A stretch of 64,000 bases of DNA from Phalacrocorax aristotelis (GCF_949628215.1 NC_134280.1:7761795-7825794), one strand, 5' to 3'. Positions 1-12,777 are shown, counted from the first letter of the stretch. Numbers and translations: made by a program. The notes: generated from the sequence alone by a model not told the origin.

Positions 1-650
1 AGCAGTTAGAGCAACGCGAATGATGGGGCGGGGGTGTGCGTGGGGGGAACATGCGAGGGAGCTTGGAGCGGTCCCGCTGCAGGGAAGGGCATCCCTCCGC
101 CCCGCTGCCCGCTCTGACCTGGGGCTGCCGGCGAGCCCGGGAGCGGGGGCACCGGCGCAGCCCCCCGCCGGCCCAAACGCGGCTGCTTCCCCGTCTTTCG
201 GAGGCCGCTTTTCTGCCACGGGACTTTGAGAATAGTTACGGACCGAAGCGGAGATCTCTGGCAAGTTCCAGCTCTGGTCCGCCGTTAATTCCCGCGTGGG
301 GCTGGCGGGTCCGCGTGTGGGGTGCTGCGGGGCGCGGGAGGACGGGGTGCATGGCACACAGGGCATGAAAACTGCACTCTGAAAACCTGAGGAGTTGTAG
401 ATAGCCAGGTGGCACTCGCCCGCCTGCATTGCTTTTCGGCGCGGTGGCCAAAACCGTTGGTGGTTTCCTGATGTGCTTTCATGCCCCCACCAGAATTTCG
501 CTTCCTTTTTCCACTGCTGTACTTAGTTCAGCAGTCTGGCACAGCCACCTTACCCCGGCCCCGCAACCGCAGAGGGTGGGGAGCGCAGGGAGGGAGGGCA
601 GCGTGGCCGTTCGCGATGACCCTCCGCGGGCTTTGAGTTCCCCTGCTTAA
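1..650. promoter_or_regulatory. CXCR4: GC/CpG-rich segment, edge of probable CXCR4 promoter island
   Basis: The first ~650 bases are clearly richer in G+C and CpG than the sequence after them, with GC-box-like runs such as GGGGCGGGGG near 25-35. CXCR4 exon 1 normally encodes only about five residues, and I find no ATG followed by a matching short reading frame and donor here. Exon 1 and the transcription start therefore probably lie just upstream, and this is the start of intron 1 inside the island. Open reading frames here are by-products of high GC. Confidence 0.5.
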
Positions 651-1283
651 GGTCACCTCTTCCTTTCACTTCTTTATGGGCTTTGGGTTTTTGTTTTATT
701 TTTTTACTTGTCTCTGTCTGTGGAGCTGTCAATTGCTTCTCAGCAGGGAATTCTTGCTGTTATTTATCTTTTCTTACATCAGCCGAGGGTACCTTCTATT
801 CCTCCTGACCCCGTCCCCTTAATGAGAAGGGTCTTTGGAGCAGCAGAATTACTGTCCCAAGTGTAATTTTTTTTTATAGCTCTCTGTTGTAAGACTGAAA
901 TGTCATGGGTAGTATTCTGTGCGGACTAACCTCTTGCATCCAGCACTTCTGGGCTCTTCCATTTGTAGTATGCATCTGACGAGAGCACTGAAGTGTCCAG
1001 AACCAACATTTCTGGGAGTAGCCATTATATTTCTTCTCCCTTTCATCCCCTGGTCCTTAGTTACAAGATCTTACTCCTTAGAGAAAGACAAAGGAAGTTT
1101 TTTAACTTGTTCTTATTTGCTGTCTATTTTTATATATATATATTTAAAATCTGTATTTTTCCATTTGGTTCAAAAAGGTCGCCTACTCATGATGATGGAG
1201 ACTGTTCAGGCAACTCTTAAAATACTGTCATATAGAGCGAGCTTTTGCAGAGGAGCTAACATATAATTTATTTTTTTTTTTAG
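1..1283 (+). other. CXCR4: CXCR4 intron 1 (3' portion)
   Basis: The sequence runs into a T-rich tract and an AG at 1282-1283, immediately before the CXCR4 reading frame. This matches the known two-exon structure of the gene, whose single intron follows about five codons. The intron goes from GC-rich (to ~650) to AT-rich, with a short TA run near 1128-1143. I see no further element in it. Confidence 0.75.
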
Positions 1284-2345
1284 CTGTCCTCCGGGTTAAT
1301 CATTGAACTTTCTGATAATGGCACGGATGAGATTGGTTCAGGTGACTATGGAGACTACGGAGAGCCATGCTATCAGAATGAGAACGCTGATTTCAACCGG
1401 ATCTTCTTGCCAACAATCTACTCCATCATCTTTGTAACAGGAATAATCGGCAATGGATTGGTTATTGTTGTTATGGGCTACCAGAAGAAACAAAGGAGCA
1501 TGACTGATAAATACAGGCTGCACCTCTCAGTGGCTGACCTTCTTTTCGTCGTCACCTTGCCATTCTGGTCTGTCGATGCGGCCATAAGCTGGTACTTTGG
1601 GAATGTTCTGTGTAAGATAGTTCATATAATTTACACAGTCAACCTCTATAGCAGTGTCTTGATTTTGGCCTTTATAAGTTTAGATCGTTACCTGGCAATA
1701 GTCCATGCTACCAACAGCCAGCGACCACGAAAGCTGTTGGCTGAGAAGGTGGTGTATGTAGGCGTATGGCTACCAGCTCTGCTTTTGACAGTGCCTGATA
1801 TAATTTTTGCCAGGACTAGTGAAGTAGAAGGGAAATACCTATGTGATCGCATATACCCTCATGAAAACTGGCTGATTACTTTCAGATTTCAGCATATCAT
1901 GGTAGGACTTGTCTTGCCTGGTCTAATAATCCTGACTTGCTACTGTATTATAATATCTAAGCTGTCACATTCAAAAGGCCACCAGAAGCGCAAAGCCTTG
2001 AAGACAACAGTTATCCTCATCCTCGCCTTCTTTGCCTGCTGGCTGCCATATTATATCGGCATCAGCATCGACACATTCATCTTGCTAGGAATCATCAGGC
2101 ATCGTTGCAGCTTGGAGACGCTGGTGCATAAATGGATCTCCATTACTGAAGCCCTGGCATTCTTCCACTGTTGCCTGAATCCAATTCTGTATGCCTTCCT
2201 GGGTGCCAAATTCAAAAAATCAGCACAAAATGCTTTGACATCAGTTAGCAGAGGATCAAGCCTCAAGATTCTTTCAAAAAGCAAACGTGGGGGACATTCT
2301 TCTGTTTCTACAGAGTCCGAGTCTTCCAGTTTCCATTCGAGCTAA
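1284..2345 (+). CDS. CXCR4: C-X-C chemokine receptor type 4, exon 2 (all but the first few residues)
   Basis: This is a class A G-protein-coupled receptor of the plasma membrane. It binds CXCL12 and signals through Gi in cell migration, haematopoiesis and neural and germ-cell guidance. The exon follows a poly-T/AG acceptor in phase 0 and encodes 353 residues to a TAA; about five residues from exon 1 are missing. Visible landmarks: an acidic N-terminus with two tyrosines in GDYGDYGEP (possible sulfation) and an NGT glycosylation site; seven hydrophobic segments; DRYLAI at 1683; CWLPYY near 2037; the HCCLNPILY box ending near 2192; paired cysteines in the N-terminus, helix 3 and loops; the acidic ligand-pocket residues in FWSVDA, VPDIIF and ITEALAFF; and a Ser-rich tail ending SSSFHSS, the usual phosphorylation and degradation region. 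The second extracellular loop ([10 protein letters not shown]) has no N-glycosylation sequon, unlike the human receptor. The frame is intact and identification is secure. Confidence 0.98.
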   Translation: MSSGLIIELSDNGTDEIGSGDYGDYGEPCYQNENADFNRIFLPTIYSIIFVTGIIGNGLVIVVMGYQKKQRSMTDKYRLHLSVADLLFVVTLPFWSVDAAISWYFGNVLCKIVHIIYTVNLYSSVLILAFISLDRYLAIVHATNSQRPRKLLAEKVVYVGVWLPALLLTVPDIIFARTSEVEGKYLCDRIYPHENWLITFRFQHIMVGLVLPGLIILTCYCIIISKLSHSKGHQKRKALKTTVILILAFFACWLPYYIGISIDTFILLGIIRHRCSLETLVHKWISITEALAFFHCCLNPILYAFLGAKFKKSAQNALTSVSRGSSLKILSKSKRGGHSSVSTESESSSFHSS

Positions 2346-2885
2346 CGCTGCTCCTTGCCATCATTTTATAGACGCTTTAAAGTTGTGCAAGATTCGGAAA
2401 AACAAGACTGACCATAATGTACAGATTTATTTACAGTTGGGATTTTATATTGTTTCTTTCAGTCTCTGTGAAGTTATAATTGACTTATTTATATAAAAAA
2501 ACCTTTCATATTGATGACAAACTGTCTAGGCAGGTCCTGTGGACAAGTGGTTAGTTCACAAAGGTTTTAGTGTTTGTTTGTATAGATAAGTGAACTAAAC
2601 GCTTCTGGATTGTAGCAAAGTGACTGTTGAAAATTTAGAAAATATTTCTCTGTTGTTTATATGTAAATGTTTTCAGTGTTGCTGTTAAATTCTTGAAAAT
2701 TTAGCTGGAGTTTTTTATCTTATTACAGGTTGTTTGGTTTACAATAGCTTAACTCTGCTGTAGAAATGGCACTTATAACCAAAGCCACCTCTGTTATATA
2801 CTAGGGTTTTTTCCTCCATTCTCAGCAACTTTGGGTTTGCAAGGTTTTCTGTTCAAGGTAAATAAAAGTATACGAAAAAAGTTAC
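2346..2885 (+). other. CXCR4: CXCR4 3' untranslated region
   Basis: AT-rich sequence follows the TAA and runs to a canonical poly(A) signal at 2861. It contains several ATTTA-like motifs (for example around 2428 and 2487), of the kind that destabilise mRNA. The 3' end is inferred from the hexamer and not observed. Confidence 0.75.
2861..2866 (+). terminator. CXCR4: CXCR4 polyadenylation signal AATAAA
   Basis: This is the first canonical AATAAA after the stop codon, about 515 bases downstream of it, and an A run and a GT/T-rich stretch follow. A second AATAAA at about 3369 could serve a longer isoform. Confidence 0.7.
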
Positions 2886-4045
2886 TTTGAGTGGTATTTT
2901 TATTTACGGTTAAATGTCTTCCACAATGCTTTTATTTACAATTTGCAATGCACAATAATTTCTTTGAAAATTGCATGGCCTTTGTATGAAAAGCAGGAAA
3001 ATCGAGTTTCAGTACATATTGATTATTCAGTTGACACCTGTGAGTTCTAAGTAATTTCTTTTTTTCACCAGAATACATTTACTGCAGTTAACATCTTTAG
3101 AATTACCTAAATCACTTTAAACAAAGAACTTTTTGAGGACAAAATATCTACAAATGAAATCTATTTAAACAATTGCTGAAGTTTACAGCCTCTCAGCAGT
3201 CAAACTACGATTACCTCATGTGACTAACCTTTATACCATGCATATGAAGTCAATTCTCCATTTCTTCTGCCTTTGACTGTTCTTCTAAATTTAGTTTCAC
3301 GTGTTAATAGTAATCAAAAGTAGTTTAATCAAAGCCATTCTGCTATTTGACATTGCATTTGGACTAGAAATAAAGTTATTGGTGTATCTCCTCTGTGGAA
3401 GATAAGTTTTTAATATGGAGCTTTCCCTATACTGTCTGCGTCCAGATTTTCATAATATAGTATAATTATAATAATAACAACACTCTTTTTAAAAATCCAG
3501 AATGGGTACCAGTTCTTCTTAAAAGTATTTTTTTTAGTACGAGTCAGCCATACTACAGAATTTCCAATATTTACTGTTGAAAACTTACTTCCCTAAGTTA
3601 GTCACGTCTTCATGTTAGTAGAGCACACTCAAAAGTAATGAATACCCAAGAGGACAGAGCCATTGAGAATATTTGTATGGTCCTACATTAAGAAAACAAA
3701 CACGTCTTACTGATCTATAAATAATTAACAGTTTGGAAGTCAAAAAAAGCAAAAAAATAAACAATACCTACTAGTGTCACAGAACTGAAATAAGCAATAT
3801 GGGTATTGCAATGCTATTGCCCAGAATGAATGTGTTTTCACAAGTACAGCACCCCAGTGATTCTGTGGAGCATGTATCACTATGCTAAGCTACACATTAA
3901 ATTGCATGTTTCATTTCAGGTATTTTCATAACTACAAGACCTTTCTGTTTTCAACTTCTCTCCAGTCAGGAGGCTGCAGCCTTGGCTGCATCCTGCCCAC
4001 TTTTTCCTTTGCGATGACAGTAGTAGTCATCTGATTCTATGTTGA

Positions 4046-4268
4046 GCTGATTCAGTTTGCTGAACGAGCACAAAACTAACTGGGCAGAAAAAGAAAATAA
4101 TTTTCCAGCAATTTAGTGAACTGAATGAGCTCAATGAGGAATCCAACAAGCACTACAAAAGTGCAAGACCCTGTAACCTGGAGTCAGGCACAGGGAGAGA
4201 AAAGAGATACAAGGAAGAGGAAGCAGGTCCCCCTTTTTAGCAACTAAACTTTTAGATGAGTTAACTCT
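4046..4268 (+). repeat. Copy 1 of an unnamed dispersed repeat
   Basis: This stretch aligns by eye, with gaps, to about 9430-9645 in the same orientation. Shared blocks include AGTGAACTGAAT, GCTCA followed by a run ending TCCAA, GCAAGA, ACCTGG and a T-rich block followed by a CAR-CTNTTAGA-like segment. Divergence is substantial and no terminal repeats or coding capacity are visible. I do not recognise the family. Confidence 0.45.
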
Positions 4269-6837
4269 AATGTATATCTTCACTCAACGCCACAAAAATT
4301 AACAAAAAAGGTGAATTCTCAAGAAACAAAAGCTCTCACTTTCCTCAAGTTCTTCCTCATTAACAGAGTTGAGCAATGAGGAAAACATGGTATAGGAGCA
4401 GGATTTCTTAACTGCTTTATTTTTGTTGTGTGTTTTCTTAATTTAGTGAGGGTTTCCCCACGAAGAATTTGTTGTTCTAAATGATCCTGATTTTCACCCC
4501 AGCCCAATCAATCACTGTGACTTAATTGCACTTATAAAATATTTATTAGCTGTCAACACGCTGCTGCTTATTTGTTGAGGAAATGTTTAGAGCCATTTCT
4601 CTAAATTCCTCTAGAATTAAGTTAGATTATTGCCATTATACTTAAGTCAGCCAACTACTACCTCAAACAGAGAGTTAGCAGGAAAGAGGGTGGAAGACCG
4701 AATAAACTCAGAGGTTGATGTTACTGCCAAAGACCACTAAAAGGACACTAAACAAACAACAGAAAGCATTTGTGTAGAAAATAAATTAGCAAAATTAAAA
4801 CATGCCCCAGAGGGATGAGACCTACATTAGTTTTATAAAACTGCCATTGTTTTCAGTAGAATTAGTGAAACTATGGACAGAAGAACGTCTTGAAAAGGAG
4901 TTGCAAGATCATTGGGGTTTTGCTCCAGCAAGGAAAATGGGTCAAAACCCACATGTATTGATTTTTAAAATACTTTATATATCTATAAATATGACTATAA
5001 CATATATTTGTACTGTTTACAGAGCAAATATTTGCAAATTGAATGACGTTGTCAAGAGGAAACACAGTAAGAAATTATGAATGCAGTTCTGTCCTTTTAC
5101 CTTGGAGTAAGTCAGGGCAAATCAGGCAAATTTCTCTCAAAGCCACTGAACTATTCCAAATATACCATACTGGTAAAAAATATTAATTTATTCCCTTTTA
5201 AAACAAAATCACCTCTAAGCTGATTTTTGTTGAGGCTGTGACTTTTTTACATCTTTGGGAATCAAAAGTAGTCCTAGTAAATGCATTTCTCAAGGGTAAA
5301 TTCAGTAACAAAGGCAAATAGACCTAATTTTGTAATTTATACATTGGACAAGTCAACATACATCAAGAACTTTCCAAAGTTTTCAAAGAGACTTTCCAAG
5401 TCTTTTTCCAAATTATTCCTCTCTAGTATACAGAATAATCATAATGACATTCTTCACGACATACCCAATGCATAGTCTCAGGATTTTCTTGATGTCATAA
5501 AATAATAGCTGTGCCCAAGTAATTTCAAATATGCAATTCAAGATACAGAACAGAAAATGAATGTGAGTACTGGTTACAAACCAGTTTAAAATGTTACATG
5601 GCAGTTGAAAGGACGTATAATGTATTTATAAAGACATTAAAGACATTCTAATGTATTTACACAGACTTTTTCCACAGAATTCAGGCACTACGTATTCTGC
5701 CACAGTTGTTACAATGTGCTAACAGCGATGCTGGACTAAAACACGGATATTCACCTAATACTATAATGCACACATTTTGAGTGCTTAAGATTAGTTAGAA
5801 ATCCTTTGGATCATGCAAGGCTAAACCAAGAACAGAATGTGTACATGAACTTACTTCTGCTTCCTCTGAAATACTGTTTGGAAGTAAAGTTAGAATACTG
5901 AAAGCGGTGGGATAAAATTACACTATAATCCACTATTTGTACGGTATATTTTTACTCCTTCTAATCAGGTTGTGCAGCGTCCACATGAGAGGAGCATGTG
6001 AAAAGATGAGTGGTGGTAGCGAGGGTGTCATTGCTAATGTATGCAGGCTATCAAAGGCAGTGATTAAGGTGGAGTTTCTTGTCTTTTTTTGGCTAGCCTT
6101 ACGACACAATCATTATAAAGGGGGTTCAACTTCTATGCATATACATAAATCAAAACAAAATCACCATGAAAATAAAAAGGAAGTAGCAGTAATAACATGG
6201 AGCCATTCATACAAGTGAATGGTTTATCTTCTGATGGTTGAGCTCGAGTCGGACAATGTACAAAGTGACCACCTCTAGATGTTTGGTTGAAAAGGCCATT
6301 TTTTATATTGTTTGGGAAAGGAAACAGCATGACGAGGAAGTACTTCCTTGATCCAGGCATGCCTCCAAAATCCCCTAACAATGGAGTATTCTCATATTCT
6401 CATAGTGCTGAAACTTAGGAAACACTTAAGCAGATAGGGCACCAGAGGTTTTGCTCAAAGGATGCCACTCCCTCACTTTATGTTTTGAAAGAGCTATACA
6501 GTCTCTTTTTCACAGCCATAAATCACGTGTCAATTGAAATTACATGAGCACTAGGATTATTCCTTTTAAAGAAGGAACACATTTCTTAAAATCTTTTCTC
6601 TTTAGGCAACAAATTTTCTGCCACTTTTCTAATTTTCTCTGATGACCTTTAATATTTAACAAAATGAAGTTTAAAGATCATTTGTTTTAACATCAACTCT
6701 GTTACTATCTTCCCACCATTCTACTTCTAACAGGACATACAATAAAACAATACTATGCTTACTGTTTTTTAAAAACATATTTTAATAGCATTTGATTATA
6801 AGCATACTTTGTGCTTATATTTATTTTTAACACAAAT

Positions 6838-6912
6838 GTATCTACATATACATTTAATGTAGATGTATAGCGTAGATTATGCATAATCTACATATAACAA
6901 TGTAGATTATAA
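6838..6912. repeat. Cluster of AT-rich inverted and direct repeats
   Basis: The core at 6872-6891 is a perfect 20-bp palindrome with half-site GTAGATTATG. It is flanked by ATCTACAT and ATGTAGAT arms at ~6840-6865 and a further direct copy of the half-site core at ~6902-6911. The cluster could form a cruciform or hairpin. Its function is unknown. Confidence 0.7.
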
Positions 6913-9081
6913 GTACCGTTTTTAATTGTGGATACAAGTGATCCAGGCTCCAGCACAGCTACTACTGACTTCAGAGGAGTCAGGATTCCTTACAGGTGTA
7001 GTAGGTATTGATTAAAATGACTGTTTCTTAAAAGAACAGGCAGCTTCAGTGACAAACTCCCACTGAATTCAGAGGCAACAGGGTACCTAAAGAATTATGC
7101 TTCCTAAAGTGTATAACCGTATAGCCCAAATCATTTACAAATGAAGATTACAAGTTCCTCTGATTTCAGCTGCAGTCAGAGATCTACAAGAAATCAAATC
7201 TTTCAGTATGGAGCAGGTGGAATTGTTCTGTTGAACATAACAGAAATAAATTTTCAGCAAAATGGTTTTCTCTTACATGCAAGCTTTGCATACCCAGCTA
7301 TCAACAGTCTGACAGTAACTTGTCATCAGTGACACAGTGTTTGAAAGAAATAGGTCCAGATTTTAAATGCCCTTATCTTATGGAATTCACACCAGGAATA
7401 GATTCTCGCCACACAAACATGTCAAACTAAGTAGAAATTATGAGGGATTTTTTGAAGGTTTACACTGTGAAGAGTTCTCTGGCTTCTGGTTTGGTTTGGG
7501 TTTGGTTTGGACTTTTTTGCTGTTGATGCTGCCTTTTGTTTCTGCTATCCTTTTCTCACAGCTTCTGTTCTACCTGACTTTTCCTTTTAAAATGTACCTT
7601 TATGGAATTTTTAATGGCGCTGTTCTGTTAAGACTACACACAATATCCTGGACAAGTACGAAAAAGTAAAGAGAGACTGTTCAAATAAAAAACACAGCCT
7701 TCACTACAGTTTCTACGTCTTCTCATGTGCATTTCCCTTCCAACATCTGCTTTTCTTTAGCCAAAAGATAAATTACTTCAATATCGTATGAAAAGTTTAA
7801 ACTCAAAGGTTGGTTTTCTTCTCAAGTTTCTTAAAGTGCAATCACAGCACACGTTTGTTTACTATCTTGGTTCTTTCCCATTCAGCACTCTGTAAGCGAG
7901 CAGATCTCCCAAAGAGAGGTCTGGATAAGACAGGCTGAGGGGGCCCCTTACCTGCTTGTCAGTGTCATCACTGATGCCAACACAGCTACAAGAACACAGG
8001 CTGTCCATACGCTTGCTCTCACTACTAATGCACTCTGCAAAGCTACGCTAAGACTGGACAGCAATAATTATCACTGGTGATACTCCTAATGTATCACCTT
8101 GCCAAAGCTGAGCATGCCAACCCTCATCAGACATAGTACGAAATACACCTAAAAAGTTCAAATAGAACGTCTTTTCTTAACTCTCTTTCACAACTATTCA
8201 CTTTTTATTGGTTATCTTGTCACCTTTCTTATGGTTACTCCTTTTCAATACTACCCCCCCTTAGGCTAATATTTACTTTCTTTTCCTTGGGGGAAATATC
8301 TAATATTTAAAATATCTTTTAAAACACTCACTCTGCCACATCTGTCTACATGAGCTCACCAAAGAGAGAAATGTTGATATGCTTGATAGAAGATGAAATT
8401 GGGACCTCAGTTTCCACAGATCAACCCCATCTCTAAAATCTGTGGTGAGAGAGAAAATAGTACTGGTTTTTTATAGATGCATTTTAATGTGACAGCAATA
8501 GATGTGTCTTGTCAACAGTAGCTTTATTGCAAGCCTGAAATCTATTATTTCTACGCTTTGGGGAGGAATTACATCTCTTATACAAATGTTAAGTGCACTG
8601 TTGGAACTCAGTACAGGAATGCGTTGGTAAGAGAAGGGATTATTGTACAAGGACGTGGTTTCATGTTAGATTTAACTTGACAGTGAGGTGGATTTAATGA
8701 GTTCCTGCCCTCCCTTACCCCTTAGTATTTACTGCCTTCCTTTCCGTGCCCTTTCAGGTCATGCCCACCCCCCCCTTTACTTGCTCTCTTTCTCCCCAAC
8801 CCCATTGTGGTGATTCTTTAACAGTGCTATCCTGCATGGAACTGGGCACTAATAATGCATGGATGCAAGGCAACTGAGCTGATCTACTAATCAGCAGGAC
8901 CAAAAAGAATAGTCTCACACCTCACAGTCCTCCTTCCTCTCTCCTTTACTCTTAACTATGCATACACCTCAACCTCTGCTGCTCATGTGACTCCTTGGCA
9001 AGCCAGTTCAGCTCTTGAAGATTGGAGTTTCACAGGAATTTGAAGCAATCTAACTTCCTCTGCTGGGAAGGTCTTCAGCTA

Positions 9082-9109
9082 CCCTCCCTCCCTCCCTCCC
9101 TCCCTCCCT
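9082..9109 (+). repeat. (CCCT)7 microsatellite
   Basis: Seven perfect CCCT units are followed by a further pyrimidine-rich stretch. Confidence 0.95.
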
Positions 9110-9429
9110 TCCTCTTTTAATCCTTTCATTTGTTATCTTCAGTACTCTGTGATTCTTAGTCCTGTGGACCAGTCTCCTGCTGTGCATTATCTATTGAATC
9201 GATGACACTTTTGAACAGACTTAATTGACTAAATAGATAGAGAGTATCTATTTTTTTTCTAATTTATTTTATACTATTTTAATTAAGTTAGTCAGCTCAG
9301 ACTGACTACATCCAAGATAAAAAAGTAAGCAGCAGGCACATGGCTCAGCAAAGAAAAGCTATAACACAGACTTTTTTGCACTTTTTCTTTCAGCAGCAGC
9401 AAGCTTTTAATTTGACGGCCTGCATTTGT

Positions 9430-9645
9430 GAAGCCCACCAGCCACAGAAAATGAAGTGAATAGATTTCAGTCAGCAGAGTGAACTGAATTGGCTCACTAA
9501 GAAGTCCAAAACTGGAGCAATTGCAAGAGTGAAAGTGCCATCACCGCACCTGGGAGCTGGGAGGGGGGGGAGCAAAGAAGTAGGACCCTGTCTTTTGGGA
9601 GCAGCAAGCTGTTAGACCGGTTTAGCTATCTTGTCAAAACTTCCT
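9430..9645 (+). repeat. Copy 2 of an unnamed dispersed repeat
   Basis: This is the same-orientation partner of the segment at ~4046-4268. It shares AGTGAACTGAAT at its start, AAGTCCAA, GCAAGAGT, CACCTGGGA and a final GCAGCAAGCTGTTAGA block. A shorter match to that last block recurs near 59113-59162. It also contains a run of G at ~9562-9570. The family is unidentified. Confidence 0.45.
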
Positions 9646-11209
9646 TAAGTAAACAGCAAACTGTTAAACAAACATAAACCAGCTCTTAGGTAGAGGATAA
9701 AAGGCTGAAAAGGTATGGAGAGAATAGATGCCCCTCTTTAAGGGAAGTGAGTCCTGCTTCCTCCATGACCGAAATATGATTACCTGCTGACTACATGACC
9801 ATGGTCCTGCAGAGGACTTTTCCCTGAAACAAGGCTCGAGAAAGAGGTCTTGAATAGCAGTATTTTAAACTAAAGAGATCTGTAATAGCATGATTAATCA
9901 TGTTCTTGATTATAACCTATATTGTTCATCAGATTTAATGTAGCTATTTGTTAAGACACACTGTAAATCTATGTTCATATATATAGACCACAGGAATTTC
10001 TGAATGTGATGGATGTTTGTATGATTTTTAAAAGCAGAATCCTTGAAAAGTAGAGAGCATGCTTTCTTCTATTTAACATCCACTAAATTTTAACAGGACT
10101 TCCTGTGAAAAAAACGACCAAAGCATTTAAGTATTATGCTGTGGCCCTCTCCTTCCTATAGTTAACCTATCAACTAAGGAAAGAATAAATTGCCTCTTGG
10201 TGTGAAACCTGCTTAGGAAAAAACACCAGAACCCTGCCTCAAATGCAAATTTAGTTCCACTGAAGAAATGCAGTCAGCCCAGTTACGCTGAAGCCCAACT
10301 AAATATGCTCAGATTGTACAGTCTGAATGTGTGGAGCTATATGGCTCTTTTAATACTCTGCAGTGAAGGAGAGAGCCTGGCAACTGCATGAATATTCAGT
10401 GTAGCGTACACCGATCTAAGTCTAACCATACTTCAGCCCAGAGAATAAACAGTCAACAGAACCATGAATCCTTGAATGTACTCATTCTTGCTTCTTTCTA
10501 CAAGCTAATATGGAAGGATTAGTAAGAAACTTTGCCCCCTCATCAAGTGCTTTGTGGGCACTCTGCAATAAAAACTGTGACAGATGAAGGATACAAGATC
10601 CTTTTGTCTGTGATATTTGAGAACCACTCTGCTACCCAGGTGTTTGAAAGAGATCCTTTTCATTCATTCACCAGTTTCAGTAACAACTAAAAATCAGTAC
10701 AAAGATTTTTTTATCTCTTTAGAAAACTTTCCGTTTCTAAAGGTAATCCATTTTAAAATCCTCTGTTCTTAGTACCACACGCTTTACTCTACACGCACTC
10801 TTTCAGCTGCCAGCCAAACTGGGGTGTTATGGCTTCTTTAAGTTGTGCCCAGCAAGGAAAATGAAGCTACATCTACCCAAACTGGAACATGGTATTGAAA
10901 TGCTGAGGTTACACTGACTGAGCTGACAGTGGTACTGTTTTGTGGCATGAATGGAGTTCAGAAATCATTGCAGCCAGAGAAGCAGCTGTGATTACCTGTC
11001 CCTTTATCCATCTGGACTGTCCTGACCCTTGGGCTATAGAATTAGTCTCTCTCTGACTCAGTGAATATTTATGCAAAGTTAAACATTTTCAAAAGGACTT
11101 ACAAGACAAAAGCACCCCACCAAATACAACAGCATGGGGATTAAGCGTCCTCCTAGGAGAGAGTGCATGCGCTTTCTTAGACAGCAAGGAGACCCGAGCT
11201 TTTGCACCG

Positions 11210-11230
11210 ATGTCCCTTGACAAGGGACAT
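11210..11230. repeat. 21-bp palindrome, 10-bp arms with 1-nt centre
   Basis: The arms ATGTCCCTTG and CAAGGGACAT are perfect reverse complements separated by one A. The element lies in unique-looking intergenic sequence. It could be a symmetric protein-binding site, but I cannot assign a factor. Confidence 0.85.
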
Positions 11231-12752
11231 TGTTTTTGCAAGAGAGCTCCTCCTCCTGCTCTTCAGTGTTTTGTATTGGATTAAGCGTGCGTTTAAAAAG
11301 CACCTATAGGGTAAGCACTGTCCTTTAAAAAAAGCTGAGAAGTGCTTTGTTCATGACTTCTGCTGGGGGTTAGGCAGATAGTACTTTGTCATTTGGCACT
11401 ATCAAGTCTGAAACGGCTCTGTAGGTTAGCAGCAGTAGACACTTCGGTATTTAGATCTGCTAGAAATCGTCAAAAGCTTCTTAAGATTTATGTTTAGATT
11501 CAAGTGTCCATATCGTTTGTAGAAATGTAAATTTGTCTTCCAAATCTAGCTGTCAGTAAGTGGAGTCCAGAACACTACAGAACTCTCCCACATTAACAAA
11601 GTAGAGCTGTAGATGCTATCCATATACCAGTAATTCAAGCTCTACACCAGAAATAATACAGATGCAACATGTTTTCCTCCTTACTCTTCTTACAAACTCC
11701 ATAACTGAATGGACAGCTCATCCTAACGAGCTCTTCAGCCACTGAGGTACACTTAATCCTGAATCAGCAAAAACTGATAATAACTCTCAGCTGCTTGAAA
11801 TCGGATTATTTTCTGACGACTGGACTTAATCCAACCAAAGGCCAGTAGAAATAAAAAAATGCTGTCAGCTCAGAACTTAATGATATATTCTTACCTCTGT
11901 AGGCCTATAATTTCTTTAGATACCTAAGAGGTCATGTCAATCCTAATGTCTCCTAGTTTTATGAATGTAACCATAAGCCCCTTTTAAATCAGATTACAAA
12001 TGATTATTATAACTCTAAATCAAGGGGAAGGCCCACCATTTTCTCTAATTGGAAAGACTAATTTAATTATAATTCTTTTCTTTCCAGATGCTTTGTATTT
12101 GTTCCATTACACCACAACAGATAGTCAGGGTTTATGCAAAAGAAACAGTTAATTGTTTACGACTTGGAAAGGATGGGAAATTAGTTCACATGCTGGCGTA
12201 GCCACCTTCAGCCACACTTCTATTGTTTTTGAACTGCAGGTATCTTCATATGCAGTACAGGATGGTTTCACTTCTAATTTATAGTAGCCAAGAGACCACA
12301 GCTTATGCTGCCCCAACATTTTTTAGAGATCTTATTCTGTCCAAAACAGGCAATTGATAAAACCATCTGAAGTAAAATGCTAATAATTCAAGATTTACAA
12401 GTCAGTGAGCACGAAGTGGAAAATGGCTAATGTATTCAATACTCCAGTGTGATTTTGCACTGACTTAACATAAATTGACATAGCCTTCAAAGTGAATCTT
12501 GTCAACAAACTCACCTTGCCTTATTAAAATCATTGTTGGATCTAAATTACTGTTGTCAAAAATAAATTCCTTTCCAAATATTAAATAGGCCAAATCTATA
12601 TTCTGTGGGGCTTTGCTTAATCCAATGTTTAATTATTTATTAGATATCAAATATATAACATCTGTGTAAGAAGGCTGACATATGTTAGGACCTTTGACTT
12701 TGATATACAAAAACTGTCTGCTGAGTTAGGAATCTCGCTATAAATTAATTAG

Positions 12753-12777
12753 ATATACATGAATATAGCATGTATAT
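12753..12777. repeat. Short AT-rich hairpin
   Basis: Perfect 9-bp arms ATATACATG and CATGTATAT surround a 7-nt loop. It is low-complexity AT sequence, so it may be chance. Confidence 0.6.

Noticed and set aside
1..1283. Search for CXCR4 exon 1 within the window
   Set aside because: No ATG followed by a short CXCR4-like peptide and GT donor. The 115- and 110-codon frames here do not resemble the receptor.
12753..12777. Hairpin as a microRNA precursor
   Set aside because: The stem is only nine pairs of AT-rich sequence, much shorter than a pre-miRNA. The same applies to 20239-20262.
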